Shown here one piece after another: positions 1 through 9,020 of a stretch of DNA of 64,000 bases; within the stretch, counting starts at the first letter, position 1, and every line of letters starts with the position of its first letter. The stretch is taken from positions 30,092,996 through 30,156,995 of the forward strand of contig NC_050467.1 in the NCBI RefSeq assembly GCF_013373865.1, given 5' to 3'. Source of the DNA: Monomorium pharaonis (Eukaryota; Arthropoda; Insecta; Hymenoptera; Formicidae). The position numbers and the translations under genes were made by a program. Under the pieces are notes generated by a model. That model was not told the DNA's origin, did no database searches, and saw only the letters and a list, made by a program, of their open reading frames with translations.

Positions 1-966
1 GCCTTGCGCCTCGCTTTGGGAGGGCCGCGGCGGCGTTGTCGCGGCTGCTCCCCAACGTGGGGGGCCCGGGGGGGGACCCGACGGCTGTACGCGTCGGTGA
101 TCCTCTCCATGGCGCTCTACGGAGCGCCAATCTGGGCCCGTGAGGGGAGGGGTGACGGCCTAGACTGGGCGATGGCTCTCCTGCGTTCGGTCGAGCGCAG
201 GGTGGCCGTGCGCCTATCCAGGTCGTACCGTACGGTGGCGGCGGCGGCGGGTGCCGTCCTCGCGTGTGTCCCGCCCTGGGACGTGGTCGCGCGGGCTAGG
301 GCCGACGCGTGCTGGGCCCTCAGGGCGGTGAGGTTGCGCGGGGGCGGGGTGGTGGCGGCGCAGGCCGTCAGTGAGGTGAAGGAGGTCGCCCGCCGGGAGA
401 TGATGGCGCGGTGGAAGCGCCGGCTCTTGGCGGGGGACTTCCGTTACGGCCGGAGGGTCATCGAGGCGGTCGGCCCGCTCTTGCACGGGTGGGTCGACCG
501 CATGAGGGGGAGGATGACCTTCCACGCGGCGCAGGTGATCTCCGGGCACGGGTGCTTTGGGGACTACCTGTGCCGCATAGGTAAGGAGGATGGCCCAGGG
601 TGCCATCAGTGCGGGGACGCGGCCGACTCGGCGCAGCACGCCCTGTCGGCGTGTCCCGCGCACGACGAGGCGAGACGGGCGATGGTGGAGGCCATTCGCC
701 CGTCGGACCTCTCCCTGGGGGCGGTTGCGAGGACCGCGACCGCCTCCGGGGAAAACTGGAGGGCGTTCGCCTCCATCTGCTCCGTGATCATGGAGCGGAG
801 GGAGGTGGACGAAAGGGCGAGGAGGGGGGAGGTTAGTCCACCCCCCTCGCCCTCTGTGAGCGGGCGGGACGGTGGCGAGGGTCGCCGTCGCCGCCGCCGC
901 CGCTGCCTCCGGGGGGTCCCGGCGCATCTTAGGGATGCGGGGATCACCCGGAGGGGAGAGGGATGA
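1..966 (+). CDS. R1-clade ORF2 (reverse transcriptase) C-terminal part, partial
   Basis: The open frame runs in from the window edge and ends at a TGA at 964-966, giving about 320 residues after the RT catalytic core. Visible landmarks are the SMALYGAPIWA motif (about residue 36 of the visible part), which follows the thumb in R1-clade ORF2, and a C-terminal zinc-knuckle-like CHQCGDAADSAQHALSACP (about residues 200-218), the CxxC...H...C pattern typical of R1, TRAS and Waldo ORF2. The C-terminus is basic, with an arginine run at about residues 295-300. No stop or frameshift is seen here, unlike the second copy. The protein would prime reverse transcription of its own RNA at a nicked target. 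Endonuclease and RT catalytic domains are outside the window. Confidence 0.85.
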   Translation, partial: ALRLALGGPRRRCRGCSPTWGARGGTRRLYASVILSMALYGAPIWAREGRGDGLDWAMALLRSVERRVAVRLSRSYRTVAAAAGAVLACVPPWDVVARARADACWALRAVRLRGGGVVAAQAVSEVKEVARREMMARWKRRLLAGDFRYGRRVIEAVGPLLHGWVDRMRGRMTFHAAQVISGHGCFGDYLCRIGKEDGPGCHQCGDAADSAQHALSACPAHDEARRAMVEAIRPSDLSLGAVARTATASGENWRAFASICSVIMERREVDERARRGEVSPPPSPSVSGRDGGEGRRRRRRRCLRGVPAHLRDAGITRRGEG

Positions 967-1900
967 CGGCGTGGGGGGCTGCGGGGGGGACGGCCGGGCG
1001 CGACTAGCGTCGGGCTCCCCCCAGCGTTCGCCTCCCCGCTGCCAATCGGATGGTTGGGGGGGGGGGGCCTCGTTGCGCGGACGAGGGCCCGTACTCGGGA
1101 TGGTCGATGGGGGAAGGAGTGGGGGTGTCTGGCGCCTGGGCTCGTGCGCCTCCTTTGTGAGGGGCGGGCCCCGTGCCTCCCCCCCTCCTTTCCTCACTGA
1201 GGACGCGCCGCTCCGGTTTGATGGGAGCGGTGACGTTGAGAGGCGGAACGGGCGCTGCGTCGATAGCGTCGACGACGGCGGCGCCGTCCCGCCCTCTCCC
1301 GGCCCGCGTCGTTGGAACTTCGATGCCGGCCGGGGTGTGTAGGCGGGTGGACGGGCGAACGCGTCGTGCGATGCCGCCCGTTCATCTGCCCCCCTCCGTC
1401 CGGTCCCGGAGAGTTGGGACCGGGCGAGAGGCATGATGTTGCGCGCCCCCCCCCCTCTCTGATTCTCTCCCCCCCGTCGGGGAGCGGAGGGAGGGGTGCG
1501 CGATCGGGGGAGGCGGCCTTCGCGACAAGTTCGGGGCGGGGACCGGGATCCCCGCTCGGCTGACCGACCCCGACGAGAGGTAGACCCGGGGGGTGGATGA
1601 CCCCCCTCGGGTTGGGGAGGGGCGAGAGGGGGTTCTGTCCCCTTTCCGTCCCTCCACGGGATGAAGGGTCGCCGGACCCATAGGGCGCGGGCTCCCCGGA
1701 AGTAATGCTACAGCGGTTCCCGGGGAGCCCGACGAAACGCCCAGACGGCCATCCGGAGTGGTTTTAGTCGGTAGGCCTGCCCGTTGCACACCGAGGGTGC
1801 GAGACCGCACAGGTCCGATTCGCACCCGAGGGGGCGGGAGTCCGACATACCCCGGGCTATTCCCGGAGGCCCGGGGATCCATGAGGATTTCTACTCCGTA
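967..1900 (+). other. R1-clade element 3' UTR with conserved hairpins
   Basis: Non-coding GC-rich sequence with long G and C runs. Near its end three inverted repeats can be drawn: 1690-1729 (GCTCCCCGGAA pairing with TTCCCGGGGAGC), 1795-1827 (GGGTGCGA with TCGCACCC) and 1850-1876 (CCCCGGG with CCCGGGG). All three recur in copy B near 11640-11825. In R1/R2-type elements the 3' UTR is what the RT recognises, so these are likely recognition structures; that role is inference. Confidence 0.55.
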
Positions 1901-1913
1901 ATCAAAAATAAAA

Positions 1914-1921
1914 GGTTAGGT
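1914..1921 (+). repeat. Telomere-type tract GGTTAGGT
   Basis: It separates the A-rich tail of the first R1-clade element from LTR-A. Its last four bases AGGT (1918-1921) are the left target-site copy of LTR-A. Confidence 0.8.
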
Positions 1922-2219
1922 TGTAACCGGAATCTCGATATACGGAATTAATACACTTCGGATACTTGGAAACTCACAAACCTTTCGTCGCTCTTTTGAC
2001 AGGTCCCCTACACGGTCGCCAGCTTCTTTACCCTTCACCAGAAGCAAGGTTGTCTCGATGACCTTGTGATGACTGCAACGGTCTCGGACTCTCGCACGGA
2101 CTCCCGACGTCTCTGCCGGATACCAGCTCGAACGTAACCCAAAGGCACTCGTGCACGGACACTCACGCTCGGGATCCGCACTCTAATTTTAGAACTAATT
2201 GTATCTTTTTATTTTTCAG

Positions 2220-2416
2220 GTGCTGCTGCTTCTCCCAGGACGGAACAGGATCGGCTCTCTCTCTCCAGGAACGGCCTCAGGTAAGTATCCCACGATTTAA
2301 TATTAACCCGCGTCCACAGTTTCGAGAGGGCTATTTCCCCTTTTTAATCCCCTTCTCTTTATTTCAGGTTAACCAAGGATCATCTCCCAGGATCAGGATC
2401 GTCGCATATCACAAAG
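2220..2416 (+). other. Splice-like signals antisense to LTR coding sense
   Basis: On the plus strand a pyrimidine tract plus CAG at 2219 precedes 61 bases ending in CTCAG|GTAAGT (donor at 2281). A second TTTATTTCAG (ending 2367) precedes 49 bases ending in AAAG|GTAAGT (donor at 2417). The implied introns are short but of spliceable size (87 nt for the one between them). The same pattern recurs in LTR-C, D, E, H and the full element. No long reading frame joins these pieces. Confidence 0.4.
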
Positions 2417-2843
2417 GTAAGTGAAACAGTTCACTTTTATGTTTGGTTAATAATAAAATATAATAATTTATTAAAATTGTCAAAAGGTTTATTTAATCAC
2501 AGACACAGCCCGTACGCGTCGCTTTTTCACACACGTGTAAACGAGATGTTCATTCGGATGTTCGGAATGCACAAAATCCCGTCCGCGACGCTTCTTCACA
2601 AACGTGTAAACGAAAGTGTCTTTGAAGTGATTTACGAAATTTGTTACACCTACTGGCATTCGGGTAACATATGCTTTTATTACGCGAAACGATATAGTCG
2701 TTCGGTCCGCGGAACTTCCGCCCGACGTCACCTACTCGCATTCGGTGATAAAGTATTTGCGCGCGAAAACGTGTTTTTACTCGACGCGGTGTTAGCGCTT
2801 TGAAAACTCGAGCGGGAAAGCTCTCGAGAGCTCCTTTCCCCTG

Positions 2844-2851
2844 CTTATATA
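2844..2851 (-). promoter_or_regulatory. LTR-A TATA box
   Basis: The minus strand reads TATATAAG, about 1.1 kb into the LTR, preceded by CCAAT/ATTGG motifs at larger coordinates. A GAGAGCTCTCGAG-type palindrome (2815-2831) follows it within about 30 bases. The same TATA-plus-GAGCTC arrangement recurs in LTR-B, so it is probably the RNA polymerase II start region. Confidence 0.55.
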
Positions 2852-3112
2852 CGGGACGCCGTCCTGTCTCCCTACTCCCAGTTCCTCCGCTAATCCGCGT
2901 CCGGTGTCGCTGGGACGCTCCTCGGGTAGCTGCGCTTCCCCCACTCCGTGTTCTCTGGCCAATGCGCGCCATCTCGCGCCTGTCTGCGTGCGGGAGCCGC
3001 TTTCTCCCCTCTGTGGTCGTTTCGGCCAATAGGAAACGGGTGTAGACGTTCCGTAAAAGTGCACCGAGTTGTATTTTCGGTGTTTTGTTCAAAATTTGCC
3101 AGTTTTCGCTTT

Positions 3113-3151
3113 TGCACCTAAAGTGCAGTTATATTACACTTAAAGTGCAAT
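3113..3151. promoter_or_regulatory. Paired GCACTTAAGTGC-type palindromes in LTR-A
   Basis: TGCACCTAAAGTGCA (3113-3127) and ACACTTAAAGTGCAAT (3137-3151) lie side by side upstream of the LTR promoter. The motif recurs in most LTRs here and resembles no standard core promoter element. Confidence 0.5.
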
Positions 3152-3728
3152 CAAACAGAAATGATGTAATCACATAAACGATTGATTTTGACATTTTTAG
3201 GTTACGTTACGCACACGTACAAACAAAACGCGTACGAAATCAAAAAGGAAATGAACAATCGCAAAATTAGCACACAAAATAATACTAATGTATATTGCAC
3301 GAGTAATGATTCGACTCTTGGCATAATTAAACACGAAGTTTTCGTGGATAGACTACATAATAACATATAATAGTAAAAGACTCTTAACACATAATTCAAT
3401 ACTTAAGCCTAAACTTAAACTAAGTATGATATTCGTTATTTGAACGAAATGTGATATTTCTATAACACACAGAAAGAGAAAAAAAAAAATGTTAGACATA
3501 AAACCTTTTGCTTGATTCAGCTAATAGTTTAAGACATAGAAAATGCAAACTTTTAAGAAATGTTGATTATTTAAAAATATGATTATTACCATATACTGGC
3601 CATGACTTTGGCCAAATAAAAAAAATTACTTTTACACAGTCAAAATAAACTAAAAGGGTTTTCCGTAATGGTAAAACAGAAAATAAATGAAAAATTAAGC
3701 TTATCGCTTTGAATAAAAATAAGCGTTT

Positions 3729-3922
3729 CTACGCCGTTTTCGGCGTGGTTTCGACATCGAGTGGTGTCTTAGCCCGCTCAATAGTAACACTTAAAACGGT
3801 CTTACCATCGACCTTCCTTCTCTCGGTCTTGGTCGTTGTGTAAACCTTTTTGGGGAGTTCTCTGGTCTTCTCCGCCGGTGTGGACGTCTCAGGATGTTGG
3901 GAGCTCCGGGTGGACGGTCTCA
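3729..3922 (-). pseudogene. LTR-A encoded pol C-terminal tail fragment
   Basis: The frame is open from the LTR edge (first codons read RPSTRSSQHPE) and encodes about 64 residues. It ends with the conserved tail motif ERRKVDGKTVLSVTIER. The full-length element shows why such a frame exists: its pol frame runs straight into the 3' LTR. Here no pol precedes it, so it is a detached fragment. There is no ATG at its start. Confidence 0.6.
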
Positions 3923-3941
3923 AGGTTCGGTTAGGTTAGGT
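3923..3941 (+). repeat. Telomere-type tract AGGTTCGGTTAGGTTAGGT
   Basis: Four units with one variant (TTCGG). AGGT at each end serves LTR-A (left) and LTR-B (right). Confidence 0.85.
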
Positions 3942-4126
3942 TGAGACCGTCCCCTCAGGGCGTCCAGCAGCCCGGACCTTCAGCCCAGGCACAGGAACAC
4001 ACCGAAGAGGCGACCCCAAAGTTTTCGGCGACCAAAGCGGAAAAAAGGATTATAGAGGGGAAAACAGTGGTCAGCGTTGTCTTGCAGCGTGCTGATGACC
4101 GAACCACTCAAGAGGACCAGAAGTAG
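3941..4126 (+). pseudogene. LTR-B encoded pol C-terminal tail fragment
   Basis: 61 codons from the LTR edge: an RPSPQGVQQPG start shared with LTR-H, then KAEKRIIEGKTVVSVVLQR, the conserved tail core, and a TAG stop. The core keeps its glycine-lysine and its SV-x-L-x-R pattern although many other positions differ from LTR-A. This suggests the tail was selected while the families were active. No ATG precedes it and no pol is attached. Confidence 0.6.
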
Positions 4127-4480
4127 CCAGCCCGACCCAAAAAGACGTGCCTTACCCCGCGAATAATAATCGCGTTTGTTTCGTTCTGTTCAATGATTTT
4201 AAAAAATTAATTAAGGTTATTTTCATCAAAGGCGCAAGTTAAATGTTTAGCGTCCTAATACAGTCAAAGTTGCTAATTATTATTTTATATTTCAAAGTTT
4301 TATTTGCATTTGCAAGCATTCTGTGTTCTAAGTTTACGAAATAAGTCTTATAAAATGTTATACTTACCCACAATTGTTATACTTACCTTAGTAATCATAC
4401 TCTTAATTGTTATCACCATTATAGTCCTATGTTTGCCTGTATTTGCGTAGCAACGTTCATAAAGTTAATTTTAAGAAAAC

Positions 4481-4528
4481 CGCACCTTAAGTGCAATATT
4501 TGCATGAAAACTGCATTTTAAGTGCAAT
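4481..4528. promoter_or_regulatory. Paired CACTTAAG-type palindromes in LTR-B
   Basis: CGCACCTTAAGTGCAAT (4481-4497) and CTGCATTTTAAGTGCAAT (4511-4528). Two more lie at 4821-4840 and about 4860-4872, next to the promoter block. Order and spacing mirror LTR-C and LTR-H. Confidence 0.55.
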
Positions 4529-5107
4529 ACACAAAACTTTAAATAATATTAGAAAATGCATAAAAACGCACTCTAGTGCACTACTAACACCTAATAAGAG
4601 GTTCCTATTAACCAATAATATTTTCCTATTAAATTACATGACAAAACTAGTCATTCGAATATGTATGAGGCACAATTTTTGTGCTATGTTTACTTTCTTT
4701 ATAATATTATAATATTAAGGCTTAACGCAACATTTTTGGTTTCTTATGCATACTCAATGCATTTTCTGGTATCGTGGCTTTAATGAGCCGCGTCTAGCTT
4801 TAAGAAATATAATAAGTATGGATTGCACCTTAAGTGCGATCAAAACCAAATATTTGTATTTGCAAGTGCAATCCCCATTCAATGGTGGGGATACGCCAGA
4901 CTGGAGGGGGCAACCCAGCGAGATGCCCGCAGCGCAGCAACGCCGCGCAACAGAGAGTGGGGGCAACACTTCCGACATCCGTGGGGGAAACCGACGCCAC
5001 GCGCGGTTGGCAGAACCCGGCGGGAGGGGGAAACCCAAGCGCTCCGGGCAGCGGCGTGCGTGCGATTGGCGGATCCCGACGAGAGGGGGTAGCGTCCCTC
5101 CCGGGAG

Positions 5108-5114
5108 TATATAA
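5108..5114 (+). promoter_or_regulatory. LTR-B TATA box
   Basis: TATATAA, followed by AAGAGCTCTCATGAGC; the ATTGG (inverted CCAAT) in GCGATTGGCGGATCC lies about 40 bases upstream. The arrangement equals that of LTR-A in the opposite orientation. Confidence 0.6.
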
Positions 5115-5876
5115 GCGAGCGTTAAGAGCTCTCATGAGCTTTCGCGCGCAGGATACAACAGCGTACAAACCGCGGAATACCGAAAAAGAGTTTTCGCGCG
5201 CTACACGGATCCTAGAGCCAACATCTCGAAACACGAGCGGTTCGAGATCACGTGAGTGCGAATGTTCCGTGCACGGCACGTTAAAGGAAGCGAGCTTTTG
5301 CGCGCAAGAAAAACATTAAATCGACCGAATGCGAGTAGACAGAGTGTCCGTTCCTGAGTTCGCGAGATTCCGGGTATCCTGTGAAAGCGAAATCCTATTA
5401 ACAAACGGGACCGCGGGTAAACCTGAAAATAAAAAATTATACTTACCTGGCGAAGTTCCTGTGGGACGACAAAAGGCGATCCTGGATGATCTTGGGACGA
5501 CGGCGGCACCTGAAAGAAAAGAGAAAGATTAATAATAATAATAAGTTCGTTCGAAGTTCGTGTGTTGTGAATTTCCTCTGGGATATAATCCAGTTAGTGG
5601 TAGCTGTCCTTCCGACGGAAGCAACACCGACGCGCGTTCCGGCGTTCCTAAGCAGAGCGACGATTCCGGGACACCACACCTTGCCTCTTGGAGGTTATAA
5701 AGAGGCTGGCGACTGTGAAAACCTGCAACGAAAGGTTTGTGAGTCTGTAACGAGCCGTTCCTCCGCCACGTTAAGGCATATAGATACGAGGCCGTTACCC
5801 TCCTACCTCGTGTAGTCCCCTCCGCTTATCTCGGTCTCCCCGCACATCTCCGCTCCTCTTGTCACCAAACGGGGGC

Positions 5877-5883
5877 TATAAAA
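5877..5883 (+). promoter_or_regulatory. Nested LTR TATA box
   Basis: TATAAAA about 130 bases into the nested LTR, on the strand that also carries the downstream AATAAA. Confidence 0.55.
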
Positions 5884-6635
5884 GCCCTCCGCTGGTGATA
5901 AGAAATCAGATCTCCCCGGTCTAGCGTACTGAGCCGACCGATCCACTCAGCGAATTGAGCTGAGTATCCAAAGCACGCACTGAGTGCCGAACATAACCGC
6001 AAACCCGGCTTCCTTCACTAGCGCGCATTGAGCGCTTCCTCGCGCCACGCTGTGAGTGGCAAAACACCGCCCCGCTCGACACCCGGATCCCGGTACGCGT
6101 ATTGAGCTACCGATCCCGACCGCACACGGGGACCCCGTACTGAGGGGAAACCGCCGACGCGGAGGATCATCCACGCGGGATGATCCTCGACGACAATAAC
6201 AGCTGATCGTCGAACAGCTGATCACCGTGGCTGTCGAGCCGAGCTCCGCGCCGTACCGCGCAGTCGCGCACCGCCGCGACCAATCGTGACGCCGCACCGA
6301 CCGACTCAGCGAATGCGAACGCCGCACCGTACCGCGCAGCCGCGACCGTAACGCCGCAGCCAATCCGGCTACCACCGAGACCGACACGAACGCCGCCATA
6401 CATTACACCGCCACGAGCATTGTAATCCGTAAGACCGGCCGCTACCACCGATCGATGCACCAACCGATACACGGGCCGTACGCCCGCCGCAGCCAATCCG
6501 GCGCCGAATAATCAACGCGCACATACGCTCCGCGACACACGTCGCCATAACCAATCGCCCGCGACTCGCATAGCGAGATCTTAGTTGTAAGTTGTTAGAG
6601 TAGGGACTTTGTATATATTAGCTAGGATATATTAG

Positions 6636-6641
6636 AATAAA
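6636..6641 (+). terminator. Nested LTR poly(A) signal
   Basis: AATAAA in an AT-rich stretch, about 120 bases before the LTR end. Confidence 0.45.
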
Positions 6642-6814
6642 TACTAATTGTTAAATATATATACCGCTTGCCTTCGTCATTCATTCAACCAGCCCGCCGC
6701 CCGAACCCTGAATTACCTGCGGCTATTCGTAGCACATCGTAAATTGAAAATTCACGGTTACAAGTCTTTGCTTGTCCAAACTCGTAAGTCACGTCATTCG
6801 GTAATCCGGTCACA

Positions 6815-6828
6815 AGGTTAGGTTAGGT
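6815..6828 (+). repeat. Telomere-type tract AGGTTAGGTTAGGT
   Basis: Between LTR-B and LTR-C; AGGT at each end is the flank of one LTR. Confidence 0.85.
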
Positions 6829-7120
6829 TGTGACCGGAGATTTGATACACGGAATTGAAACTTTTGGATAACTGGAAACTCACAAACCTTTCGTCGCTCT
6901 ATTAACAGGTCCCCTACACGGTTGCCAGCTTCTTTCACTTTTACCAGAAGCAAGGTTGCCTCGATGACCTTGTGGTAAATGCAACGGTCTCGAGCTCTCG
7001 TACAAATTCCCGACGTCTCGGCTGGACACAAACTCGAACGTAATCCAATGACACTCGTGCTCACGCACACTCGGGATCTGCACTTAATATTTAGAACTAA
7101 TTGTATCTTTTATTTTTCAG

Positions 7121-7315
7121 GTGCTGCTGCTTCTCCCAGGACGGATCAGGAACGGCTCTCCTCGCGGGAACGGCCTCAGGTAAGTATCTAACGAAATAGT
7201 GTTAACCCGCGTTCACGGTCTCGAGAGGTATTATTTTCCTCTTTAAGTCCCTTTCTTTTATTTCAGGTTCATCAAGGATCGTCGACCAGGATCAGGATCG
7301 TCGCACAACACATGG
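7121..7315 (+). other. Splice-like signals antisense to LTR-C
   Basis: TTATTTTTCAG precedes 59 bases ending CTCAG|GTAAGT (donor at 7180). TTTATTTCAG precedes 49 bases ending ATGG|GTAAGT (donor at 7316). The lengths are almost the same as in LTR-A and the full element. Confidence 0.4.
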
Positions 7316-7924
7316 GTAAGTAAATCAGTTTACTTCGTTTTAGTTAACAATAAAATATAAAATTTATTCAATTATTTATATATTTTCTTCATATCACAGA
7401 CACTACCCGTCCGCGTCGCTTACTTCACAAACGAGTTGTCGAATAAGTCTAATGAATAGTTTTCGCAATTTGTCACTCCTACTCGCATTCGGGTAACAAT
7501 GTCGTATTACGCGAAACGATTTTTAATCACTCGAATCGCGGAACTTCTGCTGGTGGTCACCTACTCCCATTCAGCGACCAACGCCCTAACGCGCGAAAAC
7601 TCGTCTTCTAACCTCCGAGGTGTTATCGCTGTAAAAGATCGGGCGTGAAAGCTCGTCTTCTAACTTCCGAGGTGTTATCGCTGTAAAAGATCGGGCGCGA
7701 AAGCTCTCGAGAGCTCTCGGTGCTCGCTTAAGTACTCGGGAGAGTGACGCTACCCCCTCCCGTCGGGATCCGCCAATCGCGCGTGGCGTCGGTTTTTCTG
7801 GGCGCAAGGCTCGGTTGAAGCCCCCACTCCTCGCGGCTTGCTCGGCTGCGCGGTCTCGTTGCGCTGTGGGCATCGCGCCTGTTGCCCCCTCCATCTTGGC
7901 GTATCCCCACCATCGAGTGGAGAC

Positions 7925-7973
7925 TGCACTTGCAAGTGCAGCTATATGCCGATGATCGCACTTAAGGTGCAAT
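7925..7973. promoter_or_regulatory. Promoter-proximal palindromes in LTR-C
   Basis: TGCACTTGCAAGTGCA (7925-7940, a perfect palindrome) and TCGCACTTAAGGTGCAAT (7956-7973). Confidence 0.55.
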
Positions 7974-8267
7974 CCATATCGATTAACGTAAATTTTGTTA
8001 ATCGCGGCTTATTAAAGCCACGATACCAGGAAATGCATCGAATATGCATAAGAAACCAAAAAGGTTGCATTTAGTCTCAAAAGGATGAAATTATAAAGAA
8101 AATAAACGTAGCACGTGAATTGTGCCTCGAGCATGTCCGAATGACAAACTCTGTAAAATAATGATAACGTTGATAAGTACTAATCCCTAATTGGGTGGCA
8201 GTTGTACTTGAGTAGTGCATTAAAATGCGATTCGATGCGTTTTCTGATAGTATTAGAAGTTTTGAGT

Positions 8268-8315
8268 ATTGCACTTAAAGTGCGGTTTTCATGCAAATAT
8301 TGCACTTAAGGTGCA
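8268..8315. promoter_or_regulatory. Distal palindrome pair in LTR-C
   Basis: ATTGCACTTAAAGTGC (8268-8283) and TTGCACTTAAGGTGCA (8300-8315), separated by an ATGCAAAT octamer-like sequence. Confidence 0.55.
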
Positions 8316-8778
8316 GTTTTCTTAAGATTAACTTACTGACTATTAGAAGTTAGAAAACTTATAAAATGACATAAAATAAACGTAATATGCCTAAATGCGG
8401 ATCGTTTTATAACATTAATCCGGAAAACATATTATAATGACTAGAATAGTCAAAAGAAGAAAAATAACTAACGTTAGCATGACCATTATAGGTACATAGG
8501 CCATGATGTGTAAAACACGTAGAACATATAAATGTGAATTTGGAACACTATTGAATTGACTTACGTCTAGGATTATAATAATTAACACACGAATATGTAT
8601 ATGTTATTGGCACACAAAATGAATTAATAAAAGTATGAAAAATCTAACTTTGATCGCGAGCGCTGGTTTTCCGCCGCTGTTATACTAAATTAAAATTAAT
8701 CAAACACCCGTCCGGAAGTGACAATAAAATAAAATAGTAACGTTTCGGGGTTTGACCTGGTGTTGATGTAACCGCGTC

Positions 8779-9012
8779 CTACGCCTCTTTCCTTTCAACC
8801 TCGGGTCGGGTCGGCTTGCCTGTGGTTGCCCCGTCGTCCGTTGGTACTGGGGTACGCTGCAGGATGACGCTTACAATACTTTTCCCGTCGCTGGTCTTCC
8901 TCTTGACTCGTTCGGACACGAACAGCTTGGTCTGGGTCGCCGAAAGGCCAGACGTAGATGCCACTGCTGCCGCCGGGTCGGGGTGCTACGAGCTGCTGGG
9001 GGCCGGTTTCAA
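8779..9012 (-). pseudogene. LTR-C encoded pol C-terminal tail, interrupted
   Basis: Read from the LTR edge it begins KPAPSSS, as in the full element, but a TAG stop follows within about ten codons. The frame then continues as ASTSGLSATQTKLFVSERVK and keeps the core RKTSDGKSIVSVILQR before its own stop. It is about 77 codons overall against 78 in the intact element. Confidence 0.65.
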
Positions 9013-9020
9013 GGTTACGT
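9012..9020 (+). repeat. Variant telomere-type tract AGGTTACGT, left target copy
   Basis: The variant unit TTACG is repeated at 11861-11869 on the other side of the R1-clade insertion, so the nine bases are probably its target-site duplication. AGGT (9012-9015) is also the right flank of LTR-C. Confidence 0.7.

Larger units (their letters stand above)
1..1913 (+). mobile_element. R1-clade non-LTR retrotransposon, 3' part (copy A)
   Basis: The window opens inside ORF2 of a GC-rich non-LTR element. It holds the C-terminal part of the reverse transcriptase protein, a GC-rich 3' UTR of about 940 bases and an A-rich tail (1901-1913) that joins GGTTAGGT. A second copy at 9021-11860 matches it closely through the coding end and the 3' UTR, so this is a family and not chance sequence. 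Insertion next to TTAGG-type repeat is what TRAS/SART members of the R1 clade do; assignment to that group is inferred from the target and the protein C-terminus. The 5' part lies outside the window. Confidence 0.85.
1922..3922 (-). mobile_element. LTR-A: solo long LTR, Gypsy-type, coding sense on minus strand
   Basis: 2001 bases beginning TGTAACCGG and ending GGTCTCA, with AGGT on both sides (1918-1921 and 3923-3926). It contains, on the minus strand, a pol-tail reading frame at its start, palindromes near 3113-3151, a TATA box at 2844-2851, and a TGGCGACCGTG primer-like tract (reverse of the sequence at about 2015) close to its 3' end. The layout matches the LTRs of the complete element at 25033-36900. 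No internal region is attached, so it is a solo LTR. Confidence 0.85.
5746..6762 (+). mobile_element. Solo LTR of a second LTR family, nested in LTR-B
   Basis: 1017 bases beginning TGTAACGAG and ending CACGGTTACA, with AGTC duplicated on both sides (5742-5745, 6763-6766). LTR-H shows the uninterrupted sequence at the insertion point, which confirms the ends. The plus strand has TATAAAA at 5877-5883 and AATAAA at 6636-6641, placing promoter and poly(A) signal in the expected order. No coding sequence is recognisable; minus-strand frames in its CG-rich middle look like shadows. Confidence 0.85.
3942..6814 (+). mobile_element. LTR-B: inverted solo long LTR with nested insertion
   Basis: It begins TGAGACCGTCC and ends CCGGTCACA, the reverse of its neighbours, with AGGT on both sides (3938-3941, 6815-6818). 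Without the nested LTR at 5746-6762 and its duplicated AGTC it is about 1.85 kb. Its closest relative in the window is LTR-H, which matches it in reverse over the pol tail, the CACTTAAG palindromes, the GTCGGGATCCGCCAATC promoter block and the region around the insertion. It is the only LTR of the chain with coding sense on the plus strand. Confidence 0.85.
6829..9011 (-). mobile_element. LTR-C: solo long LTR, Gypsy-type
   Basis: 2183 bases, TGTGACCGG to CCGGTTTCA, flanked by AGGT (6825-6828, 9012-9015). Its right end and pol tail are nearly those of the full element at 25033-36900, so it belongs to the same subfamily. It includes a primer-like tract near 6918, splice-like signals at 7121-7315, and a duplicated block near 7570-7700 in which the GATCGGGCG-GAAAGCTC promoter-flank motif occurs twice. 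Confidence 0.85.

Noticed and set aside
214..1434. 406-codon minus-strand frame over the first R1-clade element
   Set aside because: It is the GC-rich shadow of ORF2 and the 3' UTR; proline/arginine-rich with no domain. The plus frame has recognisable R1-clade motifs.
1795..1827. tRNA-like T-arm in the R1-clade 3' UTR
   Set aside because: No acceptor, D or anticodon arms can be drawn around it; kept only as a hairpin.
4481..4528. Palindromic repeats as a CRISPR-like array
   Set aside because: Spacing is irregular, the DNA is eukaryotic, and no cas-type genes are present; they are LTR regulatory motifs.
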